DNA from: Sulfurovum xiamenensis
GTDB taxonomy: Bacteria > Campylobacterota > Campylobacteria > Campylobacterales > Sulfurovaceae
Direction of reading: 5' to 3'
DNA: 64,000 nt
Assembly: GCF_030347995.1 (NCBI RefSeq)
Contig: NZ_JAQIBC010000001.1
Span: forward strand, 434,001-498,000
Positions within the stretch are counted from its first letter, which is position 1; every line of letters starts with the position of its first letter. Shown one piece after another: positions 8,641 to 17,987 of the stretch. A program made the translations under genes and the position numbers. Under the pieces are notes generated by a model, which worked only from the letters and a program-made list of their open reading frames with translations, made no database searches and had not been told where the DNA came from.

Positions 8641-9780
8641 CTATGCTTCATCCTCTTTAAATCCAAAGACATCCACCTCTTTTTCATGGGCATGTTCATC
8701 CACGATCGCACCTTTTCCGACACCCTGCATTTTAAGTTTCATATCTGATGGATTTGTTGCATATTCAAGTGCAATCTCTTCTGTGATCTCACCTCTACGG
8801 AAAATATCCAAAAGTGCCTGGTCAAAGGTCTGTGTACCGTAGATCTCTTTCCCTTCAAAAAGAGCATCAGGGATCTCTGCATCTCGGTTCTCCGCTATGA
8901 GTTGTTCGATCCTAGCTGTTTTTTTAAGGACTTCAATCCCCGCAACCCTTCCTCCACGCTTTGTAGGAATAAGTCTTTGTGAAATCACACCCTCAAGTAC
9001 CGAAGCCAAAGACATACGGATACGGTTCTGTTCTTCATTCCCGAACATACCGACAATTCTATCTATCGTCTCTTTTGCATCCAGTGTGTGCAGCGTTGAA
9101 AAAACAAGGTGTCCAGTGTTGGCTGCATGCAGTGCGATATCGATCGTCTCCAAATCCCTCATCTCCCCGACAAGTATAATATCTGGGTCTTCTCTCAGTG
9201 CAGCTCTCAGTGCATCGGAAAAGGAGTGCGCATCCGGACCAATACCTCTTTGGTTGATCAGGCATCCTCTGTCTTTGTGTACGAACTCTATCGGGTCTTC
9301 AACCGTGATGATATGTTTTTTTGATTCTCTGTTGATCTTGTCCAAGATCGCTGCCAAAGTCGTTGACTTACCAGAACCTGTCACACCGGTTACAAGTACA
9401 AGACCTCTTTGTATCTCTGCAAATGTTTTGATCACCGGTGGTAAATTCAGTTCATCCAGTGTCAATATCTTCACCGGAATAATACGGAAAACCGCGCTCA
9501 AACCATCCATTTGATAAAAGAAGTTCACACGAAATCTACTATCCTCTCCCATGACATAAGAAAAATCCAGGTTTCTATCTGTTTGTAGTTTCTCATATTG
9601 ATCTGCAGTCGTGATCTCTTGAGCCAACTTATCCATCATCTCTGCACTGAGTTCATCTTTGCCCAATACTTTGAGTACACCATGTACACGTACTCTGACT
9701 TGTGAACCTGACTTAAGGTGAAGGTCACTCCCATTATGACTGATCATTGTTCTAAGATAGAGCTTGAGTTTTTCTTCCAT
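8641..9780 (-). CDS. pilT: Type IV pilus retraction ATPase PilT
   Basis: A 379-residue hexameric secretion-type ATPase that depolymerises type IV pili, giving twitching motility and often DNA uptake. Visible are Walker A GVTGSGKSTTLAAI (about 131-144), the Asp box ITVEDPIEFVH, Walker B DIILVGEMRDLETI and the His box STLHTLDAKETIDRIV. The GEMRD form is typical of PilT rather than PilB. With comEC (57362-58540) and a pilin gene (63056-63421) in the window, a natural-competence or twitching system is plausible. It is followed after 73 bases by rplY. Confidence 0.92.
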   Translation of the reverse strand: MEEKLKLYLRTMISHNGSDLHLKSGSQVRVRVHGVLKVLGKDELSAEMMDKLAQEITTADQYEKLQTDRNLDFSYVMGEDSRFRVNFFYQMDGLSAVFRIIPVKILTLDELNLPPVIKTFAEIQRGLVLVTGVTGSGKSTTLAAILDKINRESKKHIITVEDPIEFVHKDRGCLINQRGIGPDAHSFSDALRAALREDPDIILVGEMRDLETIDIALHAANTGHLVFSTLHTLDAKETIDRIVGMFGNEEQNRIRMSLASVLEGVISQRLIPTKRGGRVAGIEVLKKTARIEQLIAENRDAEIPDALFEGKEIYGTQTFDQALLDIFRRGEITEEIALEYATNPSDMKLKMQGVGKGAIVDEHAHEKEVDVFGFKEDEA

Positions 9781-9802
9781 GCTGGTCCCTTTAGCCTGTG
9801 AT

Positions 9803-10798
9803 TTATTTTAAAGTGTCAAGCATCTCTTGGAATGCTTTTTCAAATGCTTCAAGTCCCTCTTTTAAGAGTTGACTATATACTTTATCCATATCAAACCCGT
9901 TATCAGCCAGTTTTGTGAAATAGCCCTTGATCTCACTCTCTTCCAAAGGGAATTGAGGTGCCGGTGCTTTTTTGGCTATGAAGGCTTCTATTGTTGCAAG
10001 AGGTGCTGTATTGACAGAGTGTGGTGCAAGCAATTCTCTCATATAGTAATCTGCCGGGAGGTCATCACCTTTCACACCAGTACTGGCAAAAAGTGTACGT
10101 ACACTAGGCGTATGGTTGGATTCAATAAGATTATAAATCTTTGCAGCATTGTAAATACCTGTTTTTGAAACATCGATCCCCTCTTTTTCCAGATCAGTAT
10201 CGAGTAGCCTGTCAAAACGGCTTACAAAAACAGAGATCACTGCTTCTGCTCTCAATCCGCCATCTTTTTCAAAACAATCCAAGCCTTTTTTCATCGCCTT
10301 CAAAGCTTTTTTGGTCTGTTTTGGGGAGAAGATAAGTGTGGCATTCACAGAGATACCTGTACTTAGAAGTTGGGTCATAGCATCATATCCTGCTTCTGTG
10401 GCAGGTACTTTTACCATCACATTAGGCTCACCGATAGCCTCAAAGAGTCTTTTACCTTCGGCAACCGTCCCTTCTGTATCGTTTGAAAGGAAAGGGTCGA
10501 CCTCTATGGAGATATACCCATCATTTCCTTCATCATACAGAGGTCTTAATGCCTGTGCAGCAGTACGGATATCTTCTATCGCCAGTGCTTCATACTTCTC
10601 TTTTGGGCTTTTTCCTGTAAGAGAAGCCAACTGCTCTTTATAAGCAGGAGAAGTGGTAATCGCCGAAGCAAAAATAGACGGATTACTCGTAGCACCATTA
10701 ATGATACCTTTTTCAATCAATGCAGAAAAATCATTTTTAAGGAAATCTCTTTCTACAAAATCTAACCATAAAGAGAATCCTATATCTCTATTTACCAT
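9803..10798 (-). CDS. tal: Transaldolase
   Basis: Pentose-phosphate pathway enzyme that moves a dihydroxyacetone unit between sugar phosphates through a lysine Schiff base; the catalytic lysine is in NVMVKVPATEAGYDAM and the family motif GATSNPSIF is near the N-terminus. The open frame extends further 5' inside aat, but ATG at 10796-10798 (MVNRDIGFSLWLDFVERDFL) overlaps the aat stop by only 11 bases and gives the normal length of 331 residues. Translation is probably coupled to aat. Confidence 0.94.
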   Translation of the reverse strand: MVNRDIGFSLWLDFVERDFLKNDFSALIEKGIINGATSNPSIFASAITTSPAYKEQLASLTGKSPKEKYEALAIEDIRTAAQALRPLYDEGNDGYISIEVDPFLSNDTEGTVAEGKRLFEAIGEPNVMVKVPATEAGYDAMTQLLSTGISVNATLIFSPKQTKKALKAMKKGLDCFEKDGGLRAEAVISVFVSRFDRLLDTDLEKEGIDVSKTGIYNAAKIYNLIESNHTPSVRTLFASTGVKGDDLPADYYMRELLAPHSVNTAPLATIEAFIAKKAPAPQFPLEESEIKGYFTKLADNGFDMDKVYSQLLKEGLEAFEKAFQEMLDTLK

Positions 10799-11525
10799 CT
10801 TTGTACTCCCAGATAAAATGCTGCCATGAACCAAAATCTGTAGGTTTTTTAAGCGTCTCTTCCAGTGCATCAAGAAAGATATCTCTCTCAACCACCTCAG
10901 CCCCCAAGCCCATCATATGATCTGTTTTCATTTGACAATCTATAAAATCATAGCCTCTACTGCCTAAAACATCACTTAGTGCTTTAAATGCCACCTTGGA
11001 GGCATCAGGAACCAAAGAGAACATTGACTCACCAAAAAATGCTTTCCCCAGAGCAATGCCGTAAAGTCCACCTACCAGTTTCCCCTCTTTATAGACTTCC
11101 ACACTATGTGCAAAACCCTCTTCATGCAGGCGACTATAAGCTTCTTCTATCTCACTGACAATCCAAGTGCTTTCTTGCCCTTCTCTATAGACTGTTGCAC
11201 ATTGTTTGATGACTTCCGAAAATCTTTTGTCAAAAGTGACCGTGAATTTTCCAGATCGCAACACCCTTCTAAATGATTTACGTACCTTAAAATTTTCAGG
11301 ATAAAGAAGAAGACGTGGGTTGGGTGACCACCAGAGTATCGGATCCCCTTGACTGTACCAGGGGAATATCCCTTTTTTGTATGCTGCTATCAATCGATCA
11401 GAAGAGAGATCTCCTCCGTAGGCAAGAAGACCTTCATCAGAAGCTAAACGCGGATCGGGAAATGCGGTAGAATCCTTACTCAACGGAGGGATCAAATAGT
11501 CATCTTCCTCAAACACAGACGCCAA
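10788..11525 (-). CDS. aat: Leucyl/phenylalanyl-tRNA-protein transferase
   Basis: A 245-residue enzyme that adds Leu or Phe from aminoacyl-tRNA to proteins beginning with Lys or Arg, creating primary N-degrons. Motifs: FPDPRLASDEGLLAYGGDLS, the substrate-binding segment KGIFPWYSQGDPILWWSPNPR, and a GLYGIALGKAFFGESMFS core. It sits directly downstream of clpS-clpA on the same strand, so tagging enzyme, adaptor and unfoldase are encoded together, as I recall for C. jejuni. Confidence 0.96.
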   Translation of the reverse strand: MASVFEEDDYLIPPLSKDSTAFPDPRLASDEGLLAYGGDLSSDRLIAAYKKGIFPWYSQGDPILWWSPNPRLLLYPENFKVRKSFRRVLRSGKFTVTFDKRFSEVIKQCATVYREGQESTWIVSEIEEAYSRLHEEGFAHSVEVYKEGKLVGGLYGIALGKAFFGESMFSLVPDASKVAFKALSDVLGSRGYDFIDCQMKTDHMMGLGAEVVERDIFLDALEETLKKPTDFGSWQHFIWEYKDGK

Positions 11526-11560
11526 CTATTTATCCCTTCCTCTTGGTAAGTCTATTTAAC

Positions 11561-13750
11561 TTATTTACTATCAAATGAAAAATCTAATTTCTCATTCTTG
11601 TAGGTTACTTTAACTGAACCACCTTTTTTAAGTTTCCCAAAAAGGATCTCATCGGTGAGTGCTTCTTTGACCTTGGCATCTATCACACGTGCTATGTGTC
11701 TAGCACCATAACGTTCATCGTACCCCTCTTTGGCCAAATACTCTTTGGCTTTTTTACCTAAGGTCACTTTGACATCTTTAGGTTTAAGTAGCAGGTTGAG
11801 TTTATCTAACTCTTTCTCGACGATAGTGACAAGGGCATCCAATCCTAATGGATTGAACTCTATGGTAGCACTCAGACGGTTTCTAAATTCAGGAGAGAAA
11901 AACGCTGCCAGTGCTTTGTCTGTTTTGATCGACGTATCTTTATTGAATCCCATGACATTTGCTTCTTTAGTACCGATGTTCGAGGTCATAATGAGTATCA
12001 CATTTTTAAAATCAGAGACCACACCATTGTTATCTGTCAACTTCGCACCATCCATCACCTGAAGTAGAATATTCATGATATCAGGGTGTGCTTTTTCAAT
12101 CTCATCAAGCAATAAAACCGTATGCGGGTGTTTTTTGATCATCTCGGTCAACAATCCTCCCTGCTCATACCCTACATATCCTGGAGGTGCACCAACCAAA
12201 CGGCTGATACTATGTGCTTCCATGTACTCACTCATATCCAATCGTTCAAAATGCACATGCATCGTTTTTGCAAGCTGTGTCGCAAGTTCTGTCTTACCGA
12301 CTCCTGTAGGACCTACGAACAGAAAACTTCCTATAGGTCTATTGGGTGCATTGAGCCCTGCATAGGAACGTTTGATCGCCGTTGTCAATGCAGTGATCGC
12401 TTCATCTTGTCCGATGATATGAGAAGCCAGATCTTTCTGAAGTGATTTAAGTTTCTTCGTATCATCCGTACCTATCACCGTTGAAGGAAGCTTCATGATC
12501 TTCGCGACACTCTCCTCAATATCTTTAGGTTTGACTGTGACACCCTCTTCTCCTCTAAGCATAAAGTGCGCACCCACCTCATCGATGATATCCATCGCTT
12601 TGTCAGGCAGGAACCTGTCATGCAGATACTTTACAGAAAGGTCGATAGCTGATTGTAGTGCCTCATCCGTGAATGTGATCTTATGGTAATCCTCATATTT
12701 ATGTTTGATACCCTGCAAGATCGTCATTGTATCTTCAAGACTTGGCTCTTCCACATCCACTTTTGCAAACCTACGACTGAGTGCCTTGTCTTTGTCAAAA
12801 AAGTTTCTAAACTCTGCATAGGTCGTTGCCCCGATACACTTCAGGTCACCACGTGCAAGTGCAGGTTTAAGTAAATTGGATGCATCCATGCTTCCGCCGC
12901 TTGTTGCACCTGCTCCTACCATCGTATGGATCTCATCGATAAATAAAATGGCATCTTTCTCTACAGTAAGTTCCTTAATGATACCTTTGAGACGTTTTTC
13001 AAAATCACCTCTGTATTTCGTACCTGCAACCAAAGAACCCATATCTAGAGCAAACACTTTTGAGTTTTTAAGAATCTCCGGCACATCTCCTTCAGAGATC
13101 TTCAGCGCCAAACCTTCAGCAATAGCCGTTTTACCTACGCCTGGCTCACCCACAAGCAGAGGGTTGTTCTTCTTACGTCTACAGAGCGTTTGCATCACAC
13201 GTTCTATCTCGTCTACGCGACCTACCACCGGGTCTATTTTGCCTGTTTTGGCCAAGGCTACAAGCTCTACGGTAAACTGTTCTAAAAGAGTCTCTCCCTC
13301 TTTCTTCTCTCCTGTACCATCTTTGACTTTATCATAACGATGTGAGATCACCTCAAGTATATCTACACGGGCTATACCCTCTTTTTTCATCAGGTACACC
13401 GCATAGGAGTGTTCCTGCATAAAGATTGCTGCTATCATATCACCGATACTGGCCTCTGTCCTACCTGCACTGTGGATATGTGTCATCATATCATTGATAG
13501 CACGTGAGAGCGCTACAGTCTCAAATGGTTCTACCGCTTCTTTCAGCGAAGGGATGGTCTTTGCAATATGCTCGGTGATACCTGTCTCCAATCTCTTAAG
13601 ATCTGCATCAAGTATAGAGAGTATCTCTTGACCCGCTGGACTTTTTACTATCGACAAGAATACATGTTCTACGGTTAAATATTCATGTCTGTTCTCTTTA
13701 GCATATCCTACCGCTGCCTTAAATACATCATTCAGTGCAATACTAATCAT
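11561..13750 (-). CDS. clpA: ATP-dependent Clp protease ATP-binding subunit ClpA
   Basis: A 729-residue AAA+ unfoldase that feeds substrates to ClpP. It has an N-terminal double Clp_N repeat (about 1-140), a D1 AAA module with Walker A GEPGVGKTA and Walker [13 protein letters not shown], and a D2 module with VGPTGVGKTELA and VLLLDEIEKAH. A Met-Gly-Phe tripeptide in D2 (NVMGFNKD) stands where the IGF/IGL ClpP-docking loop is expected. ATG at 13748-13750 has GAGGATAGTTAAT upstream, within the clpS end; the longer frame runs into clpS and is rejected. clpP itself is not in the window. Confidence 0.96.
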   Translation of the reverse strand: MISIALNDVFKAAVGYAKENRHEYLTVEHVFLSIVKSPAGQEILSILDADLKRLETGITEHIAKTIPSLKEAVEPFETVALSRAINDMMTHIHSAGRTEASIGDMIAAIFMQEHSYAVYLMKKEGIARVDILEVISHRYDKVKDGTGEKKEGETLLEQFTVELVALAKTGKIDPVVGRVDEIERVMQTLCRRKKNNPLLVGEPGVGKTAIAEGLALKISEGDVPEILKNSKVFALDMGSLVAGTKYRGDFEKRLKGIIKELTVEKDAILFIDEIHTMVGAGATSGGSMDASNLLKPALARGDLKCIGATTYAEFRNFFDKDKALSRRFAKVDVEEPSLEDTMTILQGIKHKYEDYHKITFTDEALQSAIDLSVKYLHDRFLPDKAMDIIDEVGAHFMLRGEEGVTVKPKDIEESVAKIMKLPSTVIGTDDTKKLKSLQKDLASHIIGQDEAITALTTAIKRSYAGLNAPNRPIGSFLFVGPTGVGKTELATQLAKTMHVHFERLDMSEYMEAHSISRLVGAPPGYVGYEQGGLLTEMIKKHPHTVLLLDEIEKAHPDIMNILLQVMDGAKLTDNNGVVSDFKNVILIMTSNIGTKEANVMGFNKDTSIKTDKALAAFFSPEFRNRLSATIEFNPLGLDALVTIVEKELDKLNLLLKPKDVKVTLGKKAKEYLAKEGYDERYGARHIARVIDAKVKEALTDEILFGKLKKGGSVKVTYKNEKLDFSFDSK

Positions 13751-13751
13751 A

Positions 13752-14051
13752 TTAACTATCCTCTTCAATGGTTGCGAGTAATGGGAACTCATTTTCTTTG
13801 GCCTTTTGCTTGACCTGCTGTGCTTTAGTTTGTGCTATCTCAAAGCTATATACACCACATATAGCTTTATCTTTTTCATGTATCTGCAACATGATCTGTT
13901 CTGCCTGTGTATGTGTCTTATGGAAGATCCCCATCAGGACTTCCACAACAAAATCCATACTCGTATAATCATCATTGTGCAGTAACACTTTGAACATTTG
14001 TGGTTCGTGTAACTCTAAATCTAGCTCTAACTCTTCTTCAAACTTTGGCAT
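13752..14051 (-). CDS. clpS: ClpS adaptor protein
   Basis: A 99-residue adaptor that binds proteins with destabilising N-terminal residues and delivers them to ClpA. The conserved LHNDDYTSMDFVVEVL segment, carrying the Asn-Asp pair that contacts the substrate amino terminus, is clear, as is the later KAICGVYSFEIAQTKA stretch. The gene stops one base before the clpA ATG. It is divergent from bioD with 56 bases between the start codons. Confidence 0.96.
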   Translation of the reverse strand: MPKFEEELELDLELHEPQMFKVLLHNDDYTSMDFVVEVLMGIFHKTHTQAEQIMLQIHEKDKAICGVYSFEIAQTKAQQVKQKAKENEFPLLATIEEDS

Positions 14052-14107
14052 CTTATGTTAAAATCCTCATAAATTATTCTATACTATTATACAAAAAAAA
14101 TGGAGAA

Positions 14108-14758
14108 ATGCAAGTGCAATCACTTTTCATCACCGCCACAGGCACGAATATTGGCAAAACACATACCACGGTTCAACTCGTTGAAGCTTTTGCTTCCAAA
14201 GGTTTATCTGTGGGTGTATTCAAACCTATCGAAACAGGTGTAAATACCCTACCTGCTGATGCCAGTTTACTCTTAAAAGTTTGCCAAAAGGTAAACAAGA
14301 ATTTCCTTGATCTTACTCCGGAAGATATCACTGCGTATACTTTTCCCCTCCCCGCAGCCCCTTTTTGTGCGGATACAGAACAGATCATTGACCTAAACAG
14401 GATCATGGAGAAGTACAATGAGCTAAGGCAACTCTGTGACATCCTTCTGGTTGAGGGTGCGGGTGGCCTTATGGTCCCCGTGACAAAAGAGTATATGATG
14501 ATAAACTTGGCTAAAGATCTCAATGCAAAAGTTCTTCTGGTCACCCCGAGCAAACTGGGATGTATCAACGATACACTCCTCTCTATGAGTGCACTTCGAA
14601 CCTATGATCTGGAGTTTGACTGGTGTGTAAACCTCTTTGAGGACAAAGAGAGTTTTGCTGAAGTCACACAGCCTTTTTATGATGCAGTCTTCCCTGACTG
14701 GTGGAGTGTTCAGGATCAGTTAGAACGATATACAACACTTATAGTTGATAAAAAATAG
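14108..14758 (+). CDS. bioD: Dethiobiotin synthetase
   Basis: A 216-residue P-loop enzyme that closes the ureido ring of biotin from diaminopelargonate, CO2 and ATP. Visible are the modified Walker A TATGTNIGKTHTT, the substrate segment FKPIETGV and the VEGAGGLMVPV motif. The long upstream extension of the frame is rejected: ATG at 14108 has a TGGAGAA ribosome site and gives the typical N-terminus. No other biotin gene is in the window. Confidence 0.94.
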   Translation: MQVQSLFITATGTNIGKTHTTVQLVEAFASKGLSVGVFKPIETGVNTLPADASLLLKVCQKVNKNFLDLTPEDITAYTFPLPAAPFCADTEQIIDLNRIMEKYNELRQLCDILLVEGAGGLMVPVTKEYMMINLAKDLNAKVLLVTPSKLGCINDTLLSMSALRTYDLEFDWCVNLFEDKESFAEVTQPFYDAVFPDWWSVQDQLERYTTLIVDKK

Positions 14759-14829
14759 ATTAATAAAAATCTAATGCTTTATGATCGTAGCACAATACAT
14801 ATACTAACATTGCGAGGGATACGCTAATA

Positions 14830-15615
14830 ATGTTAGCATCACTACATACTTACTTATCTTTACTGAAAACAAAGATTACATCCTTTAAAACATCAAAGAA
14901 TATACTCCATAAGTCTCTTTATTACAGTACATTTATTCTATGGAAAGTTACAAGTATTCCCTACCGATTTTTGTTTAGTGCGGAGTATCGGTCACTTATT
15001 TTATTAAAATATTTTAAAGGAGAGTATGTTCATCAGATATCAAACTATACAACATACAACAGATATCCAGATATTTTTTATAAAACTAAGGAGTTAATAG
15101 GAAACAAAAAAAATATCAAAATACTTTCCTTTGGTTGTTCAACAGGCGAAGAAGTATATACACTTAGACAATACTTTCCAAATGCATTGATTATCGGTGT
15201 TGATATTAATAAACACAATATTCAAAAAGCTATATCTAAAAATAATGACCCTAAAATTATTTTCTCGTACAAAATTGATGAAACCATCCAAAACAATGGA
15301 CCATTTGATATCATTTTCGCTTTAGCTGTTTTACAAAGAACACAAAATAGACATGCAAGTACCTATGATAGTAGTCATATATACCCTTTTAACAAATTTA
15401 ATACACAGATCACACAATTAAATTTCTATCTAAAATCAAATGGAATTTTTGCCATAGATTTTGCTGATTATCTTTTTGAAGATACTGATGTTGCATCACA
15501 GTACCATGCTTTAAAAGGATCACATAATGTTATTTCTGATCGATTAATGTTTAAAGCAAATAATCAAAGAATGAAAAATAATGTCTTACTACATCGCATA
15601 TTTCTTAAAAAATAA
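14830..15615 (+). CDS. SAM-dependent methyltransferase-like protein, AT-rich
   Basis: A 261-residue protein. The first 60 residues are basic and hydrophobic and may lie on the membrane. From about residue 95 a class I SAM-binding fold is visible: motif I ILSFGCSTGEEVYTL, then IIGVDINKHNIQKA, and a motif-IV-like FDIIFALAVLQ. The GCSTGEE form resembles CheR, but the CheR-specific parts are not evident. The substrate is unknown. The gene is clearly more AT-rich than bioD and pyrB on either side and stands alone, which suggests acquisition by transfer. The start is uncertain; GAGGGA lies 10 bases before the ATG used. Confidence 0.75.
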   Translation: MLASLHTYLSLLKTKITSFKTSKNILHKSLYYSTFILWKVTSIPYRFLFSAEYRSLILLKYFKGEYVHQISNYTTYNRYPDIFYKTKELIGNKKNIKILSFGCSTGEEVYTLRQYFPNALIIGVDINKHNIQKAISKNNDPKIIFSYKIDETIQNNGPFDIIFALAVLQRTQNRHASTYDSSHIYPFNKFNTQITQLNFYLKSNGIFAIDFADYLFEDTDVASQYHALKGSHNVISDRLMFKANNQRMKNNVLLHRIFLKK

Positions 15616-15705
15616 TTTGAATATATTTCAATATGCGCAATCATTTATGCCCTAAAAATTTTTAAAGACCCATATTTTTATAAATATATTTTACCATCAA
15701 TCGGA

Positions 15706-15711
15706 TATAAT
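15706..15711 (+). promoter_or_regulatory. Putative -10 element for pyrB
   Basis: A perfect TATAAT lies 22 bases before the pyrB start codon, in the 118-bp gap after the methyltransferase gene. No good -35 box is seen. The short leader leaves no room for an attenuator. Confidence 0.5.
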
Positions 15712-15733
15712 ACAAAAACTAAAAAGGATCAAA

Positions 15734-16612
15734 ATGCAACATTTGGTAGATACCACCACCCTATCTGATACACAAATACAACAACTACTTCATGATGCCA
15801 AAGCCTTTAAAGCCCAACGTCCTTCCCAACTGCTTAGAGACAAACTGCTTATTACCCTTTTCTTTGAAGCTTCAACACGTACACGCAGTTCTTTTGAAGT
15901 CGCGGCCAAAAGACTAGGTGCTGCTGTCGTGCACCTTGATCCGGGTAAAAGTTCTACTAAAAAAGGGGAATCTCTCGAAGACACCTTTGCAAACCTTTGT
16001 GCCATGGAACCAGACGGGGTCATCATCCGTCACTCTGAAAATGATGCACCGGGGATCTTAGCTGACATGCAGATGACTTCTGTCATTAATGCTGGTGCAG
16101 GCAACTATGCACATCCGACCCAGGCACTCCTTGATCTCTTTACCATGGTCGAACATTTTAATGGTGACATACAGGGGAAGACCATTGCCATTGTAGGTGA
16201 TATAATAAGCTCACGCGTGGCAAGCTCGGGTATCCGTCTGCTTACACGTATGGGAATGAAGGTCATTTTGATTGCCCCCAAACCTTTTATGCCCAAGAGC
16301 GACCTGCCTCAATATGAAACACTTGAAGATGTCATAGACAAAGTGGATGTCATTATGTCTCTTCGAGCGCAACTGGAACGTCATGCTTCTCCTATCTTTG
16401 ATGATTATCAGGAATATGCACAACACTACTGTATCAACCACGAGCGTTTAGGAGATAGAGATATACTGGTACTGCATCCCGGTCCGGTCATGAGAAACAT
16501 AGATATCTCTGATGCAATGCTTAAAGATGAACGATGTAAGGTACTTGAACAGGTTAAAAATGGAGTCTATATGCGTATGGCTATCTTAAAACTTCTTTTA
16601 TTGGATTCATAA
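15734..16612 (+). CDS. pyrB: Aspartate carbamoyltransferase, catalytic subunit
   Basis: A 292-residue enzyme that joins carbamoyl phosphate and aspartate in the first committed step of pyrimidine synthesis. The carbamoyl-phosphate site FFEASTRTRSSFEVAAKRLG (about 48-67), the NAGAG and HPTQALLDL motifs and a C-terminal LHPGPVMRN segment are seen. ATG at 15734 has AAAGGATCAAA upstream. No pyrI-like regulatory subunit is adjacent. Confidence 0.96.
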   Translation: MQHLVDTTTLSDTQIQQLLHDAKAFKAQRPSQLLRDKLLITLFFEASTRTRSSFEVAAKRLGAAVVHLDPGKSSTKKGESLEDTFANLCAMEPDGVIIRHSENDAPGILADMQMTSVINAGAGNYAHPTQALLDLFTMVEHFNGDIQGKTIAIVGDIISSRVASSGIRLLTRMGMKVILIAPKPFMPKSDLPQYETLEDVIDKVDVIMSLRAQLERHASPIFDDYQEYAQHYCINHERLGDRDILVLHPGPVMRNIDISDAMLKDERCKVLEQVKNGVYMRMAILKLLLLDS

Positions 16613-16680
16613 CAGATTCCTACTTTTTTTATTCTCAAGGTTTTATATTTACTTATTTAATGATAGCGAGGGAGCTCTTT

Positions 16681-17655
16681 ATGACATGGCTTAATAAAGA
16701 CAATGGTTTTGAACGGATCAACACCCTTGCTAAACAACGTACCCCTTTTCTTTTTATCATCTCTTTTGACAGTGAAAGGATCTTCGCCAAATCCCTTAAT
16801 GAGCTGGATGATGACATTTTTTATAAACTGGAAGATTGGCGTAACTACCCTGTACAGAAACGTACCGAAACATTCACGTTCTCCAGATCTCCTGTGGATT
16901 TCATCACGTACAAAAAAGCGCTCGATAGCGTACTCGAAGAGATACGTTCTGGCAATACCTATCTGCTTAACCTCACATTCAGAACACCTATAGAGAGCTC
17001 TTTCACCCTTAAGGAGATATTCACCTATGCCAGAGCTAAGTTCAAACTCTATTTTAAAGATGAATTTATCTGCTTTTCTCCGGAACGTTTTGTAGAGATA
17101 GAAGAGAATATCATAGCCACCTATCCTATGAAAGGAACTATAGATGCCCATCTGCCAAATGCAAAAGAAACCATTTTGTCCGATAACAAAGAGATGGCAG
17201 AACATGTGATGATCGTCGATCTTATGCGTAATGACCTGGGTATCATCGGTTCAGACGTCAAAGTAGAGAAGTTCCGATATGTCGAAAAGATCAAAGCGGG
17301 GGAAAAAGAACTCCTGCAGATCAGTTCCAAGATCACAGCAGTGCTTCCTGATAACTGGAGAGATCATTTGGGTACGCTTCTCAGCCAGTTACTTCCCGCA
17401 GGTTCAATCTCCGGGACACCTAAAAAGAGTACGGTCAATATCATCAATCATGTAGAGAATTTTGAGAGAGGATTCTATACAGGTGTCTTTGGTGTTTTTG
17501 ATGGTAAATCCTTACGGTCTGGCGTAATGATACGTTTCATTGAAAAAGAAAATGAAAAGCTTTTCTACAAAAGCGGTGGAGGGATCACTATAGATTCTGA
17601 TGCCAAAAGTGAATATGACGAACTGATAGATAAAATCTATTTGCCCTTAGAGTAA
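16681..17655 (+). CDS. pabB: Aminodeoxychorismate synthase component I
   Basis: A 324-residue chorismate-utilising enzyme that makes 4-amino-4-deoxychorismate for folate. The chorismate-binding fold is visible from about residue 75: GNTYLLNLTF, the CFSPERFV segment, YPMKGTID, DLMRNDLG, PAGSISGTPKKSTV and GVFDGKSLRSGVMIR. It lacks the N-terminal tryptophan-binding part of larger homologues, as usual in this phylum. An ATG at 16660 exists, but GAGGGAG stands 6 bases before ATG 16681, which I choose. No pabA or pabC is adjacent. Confidence 0.92.
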   Translation: MTWLNKDNGFERINTLAKQRTPFLFIISFDSERIFAKSLNELDDDIFYKLEDWRNYPVQKRTETFTFSRSPVDFITYKKALDSVLEEIRSGNTYLLNLTFRTPIESSFTLKEIFTYARAKFKLYFKDEFICFSPERFVEIEENIIATYPMKGTIDAHLPNAKETILSDNKEMAEHVMIVDLMRNDLGIIGSDVKVEKFRYVEKIKAGEKELLQISSKITAVLPDNWRDHLGTLLSQLLPAGSISGTPKKSTVNIINHVENFERGFYTGVFGVFDGKSLRSGVMIRFIEKENEKLFYKSGGGITIDSDAKSEYDELIDKIYLPLE

Positions 17656-17757
17656 AAGAAAATACAACTCTATGCTACTCACTTAAACGTTTCAACGTTG
17701 TTGCAATTTTTCCCAAAATTTTGTACACTGTTTTCTAAAATTGTTGAAAGGTGTATC

Positions 17758-17985
17758 ATGTCTAAAGTTTTTTCAAACATTCTTTTCTCGCTTTTTTTAC
17801 TGCTTCAAAATAGTGCCATAGCAGACGAAAATGAAACCAATGGTACCCAAACAGAGGTCATCCAAGAAAAGCAAAAAGTACAAGAGCCTAAAAAAGAACT
17901 TTCCGAAGCACAAAAAGAAGCTATCGCTGCAGAAGAGGCCGAGTTGCGTGAAGCAGGAATGGAACCTGAGCCTCTACCCGAATAA
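17758..17985 (+). CDS. Small secreted acidic protein of unknown function
   Basis: A 75-residue protein with a signal peptide (SKVFSNILFSLFLLLQNSAIA, cleaved probably before Asp-Glu-Asn-Glu) and a short mature part that is highly charged and rich in Glu, Lys, Ala and Pro. I do not recognise a family. ATG at 17758 with AAAGGTGTATC upstream is preferred to an earlier in-frame start at 17698. It converges with the lipoprotein gene, whose stop lies 2 bases away. Confidence 0.7.
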   Translation: MSKVFSNILFSLFLLLQNSAIADENETNGTQTEVIQEKQKVQEPKKELSEAQKEAIAAEEAELREAGMEPEPLPE

Positions 17986-17987
17986 AA

